Origin: Chloroflexota bacterium
Lineage (GTDB): Bacteria; Chloroflexota; Anaerolineae; Thermoflexales; Thermoflexaceae
NCBI GenBank assembly: GCA_030550075.1
Contig: JAUQQB010000013.1
Span: 1 to 16,784 of the forward strand
Reading direction: 5' to 3'
DNA: 16,784 nt
The position numbers and the translations under genes are program-made. Below, in pieces: positions 1-7,092 of the stretch. The notes beneath the pieces are model-generated. The model was given only the letters and a program-made list of their open reading frames with translations, ran no database searches and was not told the origin of the DNA. The first letter of the stretch is position 1; each line of letters starts with the position of its first letter.

Positions 1-240
1 CCAGCTCCGCAAACCGACGATCCGCCTCCGCCCGATAGGCCGCAAACTCCTGCCGATGCGCCGCGAATTCCTCATAATGCCGCCGCTGCGCCTCCGCCAG
101 CTCCGCAAACCGACGATCCGCCTCCGCACGGGCCGCCGCCATCTCCTCCCGCAGCTCCGCAAACCGACGATCCGCCTCCGCCCGATAGGCCACAAACTCC
201 TGCCGATGCGCCGCGAATTCCTCATAATGCCGCCGCTGCG
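1..240. repeat. Direct repeats inside the coiled-coil gene (offsets 150 and 96 bp)
   Basis: Positions 2-90 recur at 152-240 with a single difference (G at 42, A at 192), an offset of exactly 50 codons. A shorter copy of the first about 31 bases recurs at 97-127, an offset of 32 codons. Both offsets keep the reading frame, so the repeats encode AEADRRFAEL-type coiled-coil blocks. The near-perfect nucleotide identity indicates recent duplication or ongoing homogenisation rather than protein-level convergence. Confidence 0.9.
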
Positions 241-400
241 TCTCCACCAGCGCGTCCACCTTAGCCGCCAGGCCTCGCATGATTTCCGGTAAAGCGAGGA
301 GCTCCTCCGTCAGCACCAGCCGCCGCAACTCAGTTCGCCACTCTGGACGGGCTTCCAGAAGCCGAATTAAATCGCGGAATTCTTTAATCGTAAATGCCAT
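1..400 (-). CDS. Coiled-coil repeat protein, partial (C-terminus beyond window)
   Basis: An open minus-strand frame begins at the ATG at 400 (protein start MAFTIKEFRDLIRLLEARP) and continues 133 codons to the window edge without a stop, so only the N-terminus is seen. A GGGAG ribosome site lies about 6 nt upstream and a TATAAT box at 435-440. Residues 1-45 form a helical head ending near EELLALPEIM. After that the protein is heptad-like and very rich in Ala, Glu and Arg, with repeated blocks built on AEADRRFAEL and QRRHYEEFAAHRQEF, so a long coiled coil is expected. The DNA of these blocks is nearly identical, which points to recent duplication. Chloroflexota and cyanobacteria have families with a similar head, a coiled coil and a C-terminal PD-(D/E)XK-like domain (DUF3782 type). 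Whether this gene has such a domain cannot be seen here, and the function is unknown. Confidence 0.75.
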   Translation of the reverse strand, partial: MAFTIKEFRDLIRLLEARPEWRTELRRLVLTEELLALPEIMRGLAAKVDALVETQRRHYEEFAAHRQEFVAYRAEADRRFAELREEMAAARAEADRRFAELAEAQRRHYEEFAAHRQEFAAYRAEADRRFAEL

Positions 401-434
401 ACGTATCTCCCTGTTGCCTTTGATGCTCGATATA

Positions 435-440
435 ATTATA
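435..440 (-). promoter_or_regulatory. -10 box for the coiled-coil gene
   Basis: The minus strand reads TATAAT here, 35 nt upstream of the ATG at 400, with a GGGAG ribosome site between them. No good -35 hexamer sits at 16-18 nt. The surrounding 431-440 is a palindrome (TATAATTATA), so a plus-strand reading is also possible. This is a moderate call based on the -10 match alone. Confidence 0.45.
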
Positions 441-646
441 CTTGGCCTTGATGAAAACTTGGGTTAGTCCCTCCGGAGAGCCATGGCCTTTTAATAATCA
501 TACCACAATCAGGTCCAGCGAATGGCCCCACCTTCCACGGGAACGCCCAGACGATTGAAAAGCTCCGTTGGAGGACAGTGATCCGACCGCTACCCGACGA
601 AGCGGGCTGGCTCCATACGGCCAAGGACCAACGGGAGGCTTGATCG

Positions 647-1921
647 CTACGCCGCCCGGCGCAATTCCACCGGCTGCCCCGATTCGGTAAGGAGCAGCGG
701 CATCTTTTGCCCTCGGATGGCCTCGGCGGTGACGATACAGCGGCGGATCTGAGGGTGAGAGGGGATCTCATACATCACATCTAACAGCGTCCGCTCCAGG
801 ATCGATCGCAGGGCCCGCGCGCCCGTCCCCAGACGCATCGCTTCCTCAGCAGCAGCCTCGATAGCGTCCGGCGTGAAGATCAGCTCCACATGATCCAAAG
901 CGAACAGCCGCTGGAATTGCTTCACCAAGGCATTACGCGGCCGCGTGAGCACCGCTTTCAATGACTCCTGATCCAGCGGATCCACCGGGATCACCACCGG
1001 CAGCCGTCCGACCAGCTCAGGGATCAACCCGAACTTGATGAGATCCTCCGGGGTCACATGCTGTAACAGCTCAGCGTCGGAGAGCGTGGCCCGCCCGCGA
1101 ACTCTGGCCTCGCCTGGAAACCCGATATGCCCCCGTAATCCCAAGCGCTCGGCAATGATCTTCGAGAGCCCTTCAAAGGCACCGCCGCAGATGAAAAGGA
1201 TGTTGGTGGTGTCGATCTGAATGAACTCCTGGTGCGGGTGCTTGCGACCACCTTGAGGGGGAACATTGGCCATCGTTCCTTCGATGATCTTGAGCAGGGC
1301 TTGCTGCACGCCCTCGCCGGAGACATCGCGGGTGATGGAGGGATTATCCCCGGATTTGCGAGCGATCTTATCGATCTCATCAATATAGACAATCCCCTTC
1401 TCCGCCCGGGCCAGATCGTGATCCGCAGCCTGGATCAACCGGAGGAGGATATTCTCCACGTCCTCCCCCACATAACCGGCTTCTGTCAGGGAGGTAGCAT
1501 CCGCGATCGCGAAAGGGACGTCCAGGAAGCGCGCCATGGTGCGGGCCAGCAGGGTCTTGCCGCATCCGGTGGGGCCGATGAGCAGGATGTTGCTTTTTTC
1601 AATTTCAACATCCTCCCACCGCCTCCCGGTGATCCGCTTATAGTGATTGTAAACCGCCACGGAAAGCACCCGCTTGGCCCGATCCTGACCCACCACATAC
1701 TGGTCCAGATAGGCGTAGATCTCGCGAGGGGAGGGAAGACGATGGGGGGAAGCTGGGGAGGGGCCGGCATCCCTGCCCTCTCCCCGGAGGAGACGATAAC
1801 TGGATTCGATACAGTCCTCGCAAATGTAAACCCCATCCGGGCCTGCCAGGAGACGGCCGGTTTCGCCCGGATCCCGCCGGCAGAAGGAGCAACGAGGCGC
1901 TTCCCTGCGCGCGCGTTGCAT
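647..1921 (-). CDS. clpX: ATP-dependent Clp protease, ATPase/unfoldase subunit ClpX
   Basis: This is the hexameric AAA+ unfoldase that recognises tagged substrates and threads them into ClpP in the cytoplasm. At 424 aa it is of usual family length. The N-terminal zinc-binding domain has Cys11, Cys14, Cys34 and Cys37. Walker A is GPTGCGKT (116-123), the pore-1 loop GYVG (149-152), Walker B IVYIDEID (177-184) and the RKH loop 226-228. The IGF loop that docks on ClpP is at 266-268, the arginine-finger region at GLIPELVGR (298-306) and sensor 2 at GARALR (367-372). The ATG lies 3 nt beyond the clpP stop, with AAGGAG 6 nt upstream. It is the last gene of a tig-clpP-clpX operon and all catalytic motifs look intact. 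No convincing terminator was found downstream. Confidence 0.97.
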   Translation of the reverse strand: MQRARREAPRCSFCRRDPGETGRLLAGPDGVYICEDCIESSYRLLRGEGRDAGPSPASPHRLPSPREIYAYLDQYVVGQDRAKRVLSVAVYNHYKRITGRRWEDVEIEKSNILLIGPTGCGKTLLARTMARFLDVPFAIADATSLTEAGYVGEDVENILLRLIQAADHDLARAEKGIVYIDEIDKIARKSGDNPSITRDVSGEGVQQALLKIIEGTMANVPPQGGRKHPHQEFIQIDTTNILFICGGAFEGLSKIIAERLGLRGHIGFPGEARVRGRATLSDAELLQHVTPEDLIKFGLIPELVGRLPVVIPVDPLDQESLKAVLTRPRNALVKQFQRLFALDHVELIFTPDAIEAAAEEAMRLGTGARALRSILERTLLDVMYEIPSHPQIRRCIVTAEAIRGQKMPLLLTESGQPVELRRAA

Positions 1922-1924
1922 CCC

Positions 1925-2590
1925 TTACTCCTTGCGGCCATCCGGAGTAGTGACGGCCTGGGACGGCGGGGGTGGGACCTCCTTATGCGGTGGCGGCTTC
2001 AGCACCTCATCGATGATTCCGTATTGGACGGCCTCTTCTGCGGACATGTAATAATCGCGATCGAAATCGTCCGAGATGCGCTCCACCGGCTGACCGGTGT
2101 GGCGGGCCAGCAGCTCGAAGATCAGATTTTGCATCCGCATGAGCTCTTTATACTGGATCTCGACGTCTGGGGCATAGCCATGGGCACCGCCGCCGGCCGG
2201 ATGCATATGGATCGTGGCGTGCGGCAGGGCGAAGCGACGGCCCTTCGTGCCAGCTGCCAGAAGCACCGTGGCCATGCTGGCAGTCCAGCCCACCGCGATC
2301 GTGGAGATCGGGGCGCGCACTTGCTGCATCGTGTCGTAGATCGCTAGGCCCGGATAGATCAACCCGCCGGGCGAATTGATGTAAAGCCGGATCTCTTCCT
2401 CCGGGTCCTCCCGATCCAGATAAAGCAGCTGAGCGACCACCAGATTGGCCACCTGATCCGTGATCGGCGTCCCCAGGAAGATGATCCGCTCCTTGAGAAG
2501 CAGCGAGTAGATATCGTAAACGCGCTCGCCGCGCCCCGTGTTCTCAATCACCATCGGGATCAACATCTCCGGCAATCCTTCGCGGGCCAT
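1925..2590 (-). CDS. clpP: ATP-dependent Clp protease proteolytic subunit ClpP
   Basis: This is the serine protease chamber that works with ClpX. I choose the ATG at 2590 (221 aa, MAREGLPEMLIPMVIENTGR) because AAAGGAGG sits 6 nt upstream. A GTG at 2629 would add 13 residues encoded by the ribosome site itself. The catalytic triad on this numbering is Ser105 (in TASMA), His130 (in HMHPAGGG) and Asp179 (in DRDYYMSAEEA). The family core YDIYSLLLKERIIFLG and YINSPGG is present. Some normally invariant neighbours differ: the usual IHQPLGG is MHPAGGG, and GQAASM is GWTASM. The C-terminus is a proline-rich tail (KPPPHKEVPPPP). It lies between tig (122 nt upstream) and clpX (3 nt downstream). Family assignment is certain; the substitutions suggest a divergent subgroup. 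Confidence 0.95.
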   Translation of the reverse strand: MAREGLPEMLIPMVIENTGRGERVYDIYSLLLKERIIFLGTPITDQVANLVVAQLLYLDREDPEEEIRLYINSPGGLIYPGLAIYDTMQQVRAPISTIAVGWTASMATVLLAAGTKGRRFALPHATIHMHPAGGGAHGYAPDVEIQYKELMRMQNLIFELLARHTGQPVERISDDFDRDYYMSAEEAVQYGIIDEVLKPPPHKEVPPPPSQAVTTPDGRKE

Positions 2591-2712
2591 CGCCAGCCTC
2601 CTTTTGAGTTCATGCAACAGATTTAACACAACCTGCTCACCAATGGCGCGAGTTCTCCTTCATCTCTACCCTGCCCTGAACTTGAACTCACACCATGCGC
2701 AACTCCTATCCA

Positions 2713-4059
2713 TTATCCATTTGCATCGGAGGTCTCCGAAGCCGACATTCCTTCCGCCACCGGAGCCTCCGCTTCACCAACGGGCTCTGCTTTCGCCGTT
2801 ATCGCTAAGTCTCCCCGGGCGATCTCCACCAGGCGCTGGAGCGCCTGATGGGCCAGGAGTCGTGATCGGATGGTCGCAGAGACCTCCGGGCTTAGATGCT
2901 TCCAGGCCTCCTCGGATGCCTGGATACGTTGACGCAATGCCTGGGCCTCCCCTTCCACCGCCTCCTCAGGAACGGAGAGCCCTTCCTCCCGGGCGAGCTG
3001 GTAGAGGACCAGGCCGCGGCGGATTCGGCGCTCGGCCTGAGGCCGTAGCTCCTCCCGCAGCGTCTCCGGGGTCTGATTCCGCTCTTTCAGATAGCTCTCT
3101 ACATCCTTGCCCCGCCGTCGGAGGGAGTTCTCCAGATCCTTCACCAGATCGTCGACTTCCTCCTCCAGCATCTGTGGCGGGAACTCCACCTCCGCCTGAT
3201 CCACCAGCGTCTCCAGAGCCCGCTCGGCGTATTCGGAGTCATATTGACGGCGCTGATGGGCAGCGAGATCTTGACGGATCTTCGCCTTCAGTTCCTCCAG
3301 GGTCTCGAAATCGCCCACCGTCTGGGCCAACGCATCATCGAGATCCGGCAGCACATACCGGGAAATCCCGGTCAGGGTGGCTTCCACCTGGAGGAGGCGG
3401 GACTCATCCCCCGGCCAGGGCAGCTCGAACGTCCGCGTCTCGTTCAACGCCATGCCTGCGATCCGCTCTTCCAGCCCTGGCAGAGGGGGCTCTTCCTGAC
3501 CCAGCACAAACGAGAACTCGTCCTCCACAACCGTCTTCCCCTCCGCATCGGTTGCCCGCAGGGCCACCGTAACCATCATCCCCGGCTCCGCAACCCCCTC
3601 GGAAAGCGGTTCGATGATCGCATTATCCCGCCGTAACCGCTCGAGAACTTCCATGATCTCTCCCTCGGTCGGCTCCGGCGGTTCATAAGGCAGACGCAGC
3701 GACCGGTAATCCCCCAGCCGGACCTCCGGCTTCAGGGGGACGATCACGCGGAACGTCAGGGGTTCCGGATCGACCCGCTCCAATCGGCCGGGTCCATAGG
3801 GATCCAGGCCCAGCTGATCGAGGGCTTCCCGATAGACCTCCTGGCTCAGGGCCTCCACCGCCTCCTCAAAGATCACTTCTCGACTGAAGGTCCGGACCAC
3901 GATCTCATACGGAGCTTTGCCTCGTCGGAAGCCGGGAATGTCATACTGCTCAGCAAAGCGCCGGGCGACCTGGCGCATCGCCTTCTCCACGCGCTCTGGG
4001 TCGACCTCAATGATTAACGCCACCTGGCGCTGCGGAAGGGTTTCCGTTGTGATCCGCAC
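2713..4059 (-). CDS. tig: Trigger factor (ribosome-associated chaperone/PPIase)
   Basis: Trigger factor binds near the ribosomal exit tunnel and shields nascent chains. At 448 aa it has the family's usual length. The N-terminal ribosome-binding domain carries the signature GFRRGKAP (43-50). A central FKBP-type peptidyl-prolyl isomerase domain lies at about 150-245 (VEDEFSFVLG, then LPGLEERIAGM). A long helical C-terminal chaperone domain (about 250-420) is followed by an Ala/Glu-rich tail. The start is the GTG at 4059, with GGAGG about 9 nt upstream. It is the first gene of tig-clpP-clpX, an arrangement common in bacteria. It is driven by the promoter at 4200-4228 through a leader of about 135 nt. 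Confidence 0.96.
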   Translation of the reverse strand: MRITTETLPQRQVALIIEVDPERVEKAMRQVARRFAEQYDIPGFRRGKAPYEIVVRTFSREVIFEEAVEALSQEVYREALDQLGLDPYGPGRLERVDPEPLTFRVIVPLKPEVRLGDYRSLRLPYEPPEPTEGEIMEVLERLRRDNAIIEPLSEGVAEPGMMVTVALRATDAEGKTVVEDEFSFVLGQEEPPLPGLEERIAGMALNETRTFELPWPGDESRLLQVEATLTGISRYVLPDLDDALAQTVGDFETLEELKAKIRQDLAAHQRRQYDSEYAERALETLVDQAEVEFPPQMLEEEVDDLVKDLENSLRRRGKDVESYLKERNQTPETLREELRPQAERRIRRGLVLYQLAREEGLSVPEEAVEGEAQALRQRIQASEEAWKHLSPEVSATIRSRLLAHQALQRLVEIARGDLAITAKAEPVGEAEAPVAEGMSASETSDANG

Positions 4060-4192
4060 CGACAGTTTCCTCCGGGCTTAGAATCGCCGGTCCGCCCTCG
4101 CCCTTCCAGAAATATCTCCTTGCGGTGCTGGATTTTCTCAATCCATCGCGGATTCGGATACTTCAGGAGGGTCTTCAGGCCTGTAACCGGTC
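4060..4192 (-). other. Long 5' leader of tig
   Basis: From the predicted start of transcription (about 4193) to the GTG at 4059 is about 135 nt. It contains a second purine-rich AAGGAGA stretch not followed by a usable start at normal spacing, and a two-codon ATG GAT TGA frame. I see no riboswitch or clear long hairpin. The leader may regulate post-transcriptionally, but nothing in it proves this. Confidence 0.35.
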
Positions 4193-4199
4193 ACGTGGA

Positions 4200-4228
4200 A
4201 TTATAACGGGCTCATGAAGGCATCGCAA
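4200..4228 (-). promoter_or_regulatory. Sigma-70 promoter of tig-clpP-clpX
   Basis: On the minus strand TTGCGA (4223-4228) is followed by exactly 17 nt and then a perfect TATAAT (4200-4205). This is close to consensus and points at tig. It lies downstream of the hutH terminator, so the chaperone-protease operon has its own start. Confidence 0.8.
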
Positions 4229-4357
4229 CAAAAGACATCTGCCCGAAACCTATCTGGCTTTACTGCGATCGGGATTCCACCTTGTCGGCGCTTTCCAGCT
4301 TGTCCCTCCACCCTACCCTTACAGGGCTTGACGGGGTAGGAGGAGGGATAAGAAAAG

Positions 4358-4400
4358 TTCAGGTAGCGGGGGGCAGCTTCGCTGCCCTCCGCTACCTGAA
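4358..4400 (-). terminator. Rho-independent terminator of hutH
   Basis: Two 20-nt arms (4358-4377 and 4381-4400) pair throughout, with one G-U wobble and a 3-nt loop. Read on the minus strand, the stem ends ACCTGAA and is followed by CTTTTCTTAT, a fair U-tract. It sits about 70 nt past the hutH stop and upstream of the tig promoter, as a hutH terminator should. The rest of 4229-4468 shows no gene. Confidence 0.75.
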
Positions 4401-4468
4401 AACTCTGAATTGGCACCAGAGCTCTTCCTAACTGCCGCTATAGGAGCCGCGCTGCTCTTCCCTTACGA

Positions 4469-6028
4469 TTACGATATACTTAGAGCTTCCCGCACTGCCT
4501 GCAGGATTCCCCCTTCCGTCACCAGACGATAGGCCCGCTCCATCCATGGCGCCATGACCGTATCCGCCCTCAGGAAAGGCACATGGGAACGGAGCGCCCG
4601 ATAAGCGGCCTCAGTCCCTTTACCCATGCGCAGGAGGCGTTCGGCCTGCTGTCGGCGGAGATCGATCGCCTGGCCGGCAGCGAACAATTCGGCAGCCACC
4701 ACCCGTTGCGCGTTGCGCAACACCATCTCCGCATGGCGCACGGCTGTGGCCCCCATGCTGACGTGATCTTCTGTCCCCGCCGAAGAGGGAATCGTATCTA
4801 CGCTGGCGGGATGGGCCAGCACTTTGTTCTCCGAGGCCAGGGCTGCTGCCGTATACTGCACCAGCATGAACCCGGAATGCAGGCCCGGCTCCAGAGCCAG
4901 GAAGGGTGGATAGCGCCCCTCGTTCTCCGCCGGATCTAACAGCCGGTTCAGCCGCCGCTCGGAGATGTTGGCCAGTTCCGCCAGCCCAATGGCCAGGTAA
5001 TCCATCGCCAGGGCGATCAATTCCCCATGGAAATTTCCCCCGGAAATCACCGTCGGTTCTTCTTCATCTCCCTCCCAGAAGATCAGCGGGTTATCGGTCG
5101 CGCTGTTCAGCTCGATCTCCAGGGCCCAGCGGGCGTAGGCCACCACATCCCGCACCGCGCCATGCACTTGAGGCATGCAACGCAGGGAATAGGCATCCTG
5201 GACCCGTGAGGGGTGACGCGGATCGCTCAGCAACTCGCTTCCTTCCACCAGCCGTCGGAGGAAGGCCGCGCAGTCCATTTGACGGGGATGCGGGCGCACC
5301 CGGTGGAGGCGCTCATCGAAAGGCACAGCGGACCCTTCCAGGGCCTCCAGGGTCATCGCACCCACGATATCCGCGGTCTGCACCAGGACTTCCGCATCGT
5401 AAGTGATCAGAGCCCCCAGCCCGGCCATAAAGGCCGTCCCGTTGATCAGCGCCAGCCCTTCTTTGGCCTCGAGCCGCAACGGCTGCAACCCTGCCGCCGC
5501 CAGCGCCTCGGCCCCCGGCATCCGTCGGCCGTCTACGATCGCTTCCCCTAACCCGATCATCGGCAGCGCCATATGGGCCAGTGGGGCCAGATCCCCGCTG
5601 GCCCCCAGGGAGCCCTGAGCGGGGACCACCGGGTGAACCCCCTGGTTCAGCATCTCGATGAGAAGCTGAAGGACTTCCAGACGCACTCCCGAGTAGCCTC
5701 GAGCCAGGGTATTCAGCCGGGCCAGCATCATCGCCCGAACCTGTTCTTCCGAAAGCTCCGGGCCAACACCCACCGCATGGCTTTGCAACAGATTGTGCTG
5801 AAGAAAAGACGCCTGTTCGGGGGAGATACGAATGTTCCGCAGGTGCCCGAATCCAGTGGTCACGCCATAGATCACCGCTCCTCGTTGAAGCAGCCGCTCC
5901 ACCGCCTTCCGGCTGCGCCGGACTCGCGCCCAGGCTGCGGGGGCCAGGGCCACCGGGCGCCGCTCCCGAGCTACGATGACCACGTCCTCGAGGGTCAAAT
6001 GCTCACCATCCAGTTCCAGGACCGACAT
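4469..6028 (-). CDS. hutH: Histidine ammonia-lyase
   Basis: This enzyme deaminates L-histidine to urocanate and ammonia, the first step of histidine degradation, in the cytoplasm. At 519 aa it is family-sized. The self-forming MIO cofactor triad is Ala143-Ser144-Gly145 within GSLGASGDLAPL. Catalytic Tyr54 lies in YGVTTGFG. Ser83-His84 in LQSHAVG is the pair typical of histidine rather than phenylalanine/tyrosine lyases. The LEAKEGLALINGT and HVSMGA motifs are present. The ATG at 6028 has AAAGGAGG 5 nt upstream. It is alone: no hutU, hutI or hutG is visible nearby, so the rest of the pathway must lie elsewhere. It ends in its own terminator at 4358-4400. Substrate is inferred from motifs; activity on other aromatic amino acids is a less likely alternative. 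Confidence 0.94.
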   Translation of the reverse strand: MSVLELDGEHLTLEDVVIVARERRPVALAPAAWARVRRSRKAVERLLQRGAVIYGVTTGFGHLRNIRISPEQASFLQHNLLQSHAVGVGPELSEEQVRAMMLARLNTLARGYSGVRLEVLQLLIEMLNQGVHPVVPAQGSLGASGDLAPLAHMALPMIGLGEAIVDGRRMPGAEALAAAGLQPLRLEAKEGLALINGTAFMAGLGALITYDAEVLVQTADIVGAMTLEALEGSAVPFDERLHRVRPHPRQMDCAAFLRRLVEGSELLSDPRHPSRVQDAYSLRCMPQVHGAVRDVVAYARWALEIELNSATDNPLIFWEGDEEEPTVISGGNFHGELIALAMDYLAIGLAELANISERRLNRLLDPAENEGRYPPFLALEPGLHSGFMLVQYTAAALASENKVLAHPASVDTIPSSAGTEDHVSMGATAVRHAEMVLRNAQRVVAAELFAAGQAIDLRRQQAERLLRMGKGTEAAYRALRSHVPFLRADTVMAPWMERAYRLVTEGGILQAVREALSIS

Positions 6029-6156
6029 CGAGGCCTCCTTTGAGCTGGGACGAATGCTTCCGCCTTCCAGTCTGTCGTGCCCCTAGCCCATCCGCAAGCG
6101 TTTCCGGGGTCTGCGAAGAGCCGAAGACCGATCGCCAAGCGTGGGTGGACGACGCA

Positions 6157-6179
6157 GAGCGAAAGGAGGCTTTTCGCTC
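6157..6179. promoter_or_regulatory. Inverted repeat, possible operator upstream of hutH
   Basis: GAGCGAAA (6157-6164) and TTTCGCTC (6172-6179) form perfect 8-bp arms around a 7-nt centre. On the minus strand the repeat lies just downstream of a weak promoter-like pair (TTGCCG at 6204-6209, 18-nt spacer, TTTATT at 6180-6185). It would overlap the start of hutH transcription, a position typical of repressor operators. It lacks a following U-tract, so it is unlikely to be a terminator. The role is inferred. Confidence 0.4.
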
Positions 6180-6209
6180 AATAAAAAAGCATCGAGGGAA
6201 GGTCGGCAA
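6180..6209 (-). promoter_or_regulatory. Weak candidate promoter of hutH
   Basis: TTGCCG (6204-6209) and TTTATT (6180-6185) match 4 of 6 bases each of the -35 and -10 consensus, with 18 nt between. No better candidate exists in the 250 bp upstream of hutH. The inverted repeat at 6157-6179 lies at the expected start point. Confidence 0.3.
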
Positions 6210-6226
6210 GCTCATGCCTGAGGGTC

Positions 6227-6235
6227 TGATATAAT
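6227..6235 (+). promoter_or_regulatory. Extended -10 promoter of the HEPN-MNT pair
   Basis: The plus strand reads TGATATAAT, an extended -10 (TGn followed by a perfect TATAAT), 44 nt before the HEPN start codon. No good -35 hexamer is visible, which extended -10 promoters do not require. It diverges from hutH. Confidence 0.6.
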
Positions 6236-6279
6236 CCACGGCGAAGGGCCATGAAGGATTCGCTTCCGATGGAGAACTC

Positions 6280-6678
6280 ATGGCCAATCGCTGGAAGGAT
6301 CGATATGAACAGGGGAAGCGGGATCGCGAGCGGGCGCTCCTGGACATCCAGTATGGATACTATGAATGGGCCTGCTTCACCCTCCAGCAAGCGGCGGAGA
6401 AGGTGATCAAAGCGCTGGGGCTGGCTCTGGGGCTGACGCTCTGGGGGCATTCCCCGACCGAGATGCTGAAGCGGATCGGGCAGCGCATCCATGTTCCGCC
6501 CGAGATTTTAGATCACGCCCGGCTACTGGACCTGTATTACATCCCGCCTCGTTCTCCGAATGGTTTCGCCGCCGGCAAGCCAGCGGATTATTTTACGGAA
6601 GCCCAGGCCCGGGGGGCCTTAGATGCGGCGGATCCTATCGTCCGGTTCTGTGAAAGCCATTTTCCTGGATCCGGATGA
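6280..6678 (+). CDS. HEPN domain protein (partner of nucleotidyltransferase)
   Basis: This 132-aa all-helical protein matches the HEPN family that travels with minimal nucleotidyltransferases. It has a helix with ALLDIQYGYYEWACFTLQQA and AEKVIKAL, then GHSPTEML, and the LLDLYYIPPRSPNGF segment that resembles the family's YIPTRYP motif. The ATG at 6280 has GGAG 5 nt upstream. In toxin-antitoxin systems of the HepT/MntA type the HEPN protein is an RNase with an RX4HXY motif. I do not find that motif; the only R-x5-H is RIGQRIH, in a turn region and without the Tyr. So it may be a non-RNase HEPN that binds nucleotides or the partner protein. Its end overlaps the next gene by 29 bp, implying co-translation. 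Confidence 0.85.
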   Translation: MANRWKDRYEQGKRDRERALLDIQYGYYEWACFTLQQAAEKVIKALGLALGLTLWGHSPTEMLKRIGQRIHVPPEILDHARLLDLYYIPPRSPNGFAAGKPADYFTEAQARGALDAADPIVRFCESHFPGSG

Positions 6679-6997
6679 GTTCCTTCGACGGTTGCGAGAG
6701 GTAGCCGCCGAGGCGCTGGAGGCTTTTCCAGAACTCCAGGAAGTGCGGCTCATCGGTTCCCTGGCTGCTGGGACCGCTACCGGCACCAGTGATGTGGATC
6801 TGTTGCTCCGGGTGAAGGAGATTGCCGGAAATCCCTTGGAAGCCCTGAAGCCCTATTTTTTCTTCTTCTCGCGTCGCCTGGAGATCAGCCTGGATCTCGT
6901 GCTGGTAGGCCCTGAGCTTCCCCCTGGGTTAGAGAAAGCACTGGTGGGGAGCATCGTGCTGGCCAAGCGAGAGGAAGCAAAGGAAGTTCAGGATTAA
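6650..6997 (+). CDS. Minimal nucleotidyltransferase (MNT) domain protein
   Basis: This is a small polymerase-beta-fold nucleotidyltransferase with the signature GS-x10-DVD in VRLIGSLAAGTATGTSDVDL, the metal-binding pair of Asp residues. A further Asp lies in ISLDLVLVG. I favour the GTG at 6650 (115 aa, MKAIFLDPDEFLRRL) because family proteins begin just before this segment. An ATG at 6623 would add nine residues and enlarge the overlap with the HEPN gene; neither has a clear ribosome site. Such enzymes, as in MntA, can transfer AMP onto a HEPN partner. That activity is known for the family and only inferred here. Family is certain; role as antitoxin is a hypothesis. Confidence 0.85.
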   Translation: MKAIFLDPDEFLRRLREVAAEALEAFPELQEVRLIGSLAAGTATGTSDVDLLLRVKEIAGNPLEALKPYFFFFSRRLEISLDLVLVGPELPPGLEKALVGSIVLAKREEAKEVQD

Positions 6998-7092
6998 AGG
7001 GGAAGGCTCCCCCTCCAATGCGGGTCCCATGGCCATAAAAGGTGATTGAGCCCCGGTGATCTACTTATGGTGGGGGGGGGCAGCTCGAGTAG
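6998..7092. other. Intergenic tail after the MNT gene
   Basis: This stretch contains a short GGGG/CCCC stem-like region just after the MNT stop and a run of ten G at 7072-7081. No U-tract follows the stem, so I do not call a terminator. I see no gene. Confidence 0.4.

Noticed and set aside
1..240. CRISPR-like or non-coding tandem repeat
   Set aside because: Spacing is irregular, and both offsets are multiples of three inside a continuous reading frame, so these are coding repeats.
1232..2347. Plus-strand open frame of 371 codons opposite clpX and clpP
   Set aside because: It lies antisense to two genes with complete catalytic motifs. It has no ribosome site and no recognisable domain, and is a by-product of GC-rich codon use.
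2591..2629. Longer ClpP starting at the GTG at 2629
   Set aside because: The added 13 codons contain the AAAGGAGG ribosome site of the ATG at 2590 and do not resemble the family N-terminus.
2538..3572. Plus-strand open frame opposite tig and the clpP start
   Set aside because: It is Pro/Ser/Arg-rich low-complexity sequence antisense to a clear trigger factor gene.
4201..4416. Small 71-codon minus-strand gene between hutH and tig
   Set aside because: It covers the hutH terminator hairpin and the tig promoter and has no ribosome site or family resemblance.
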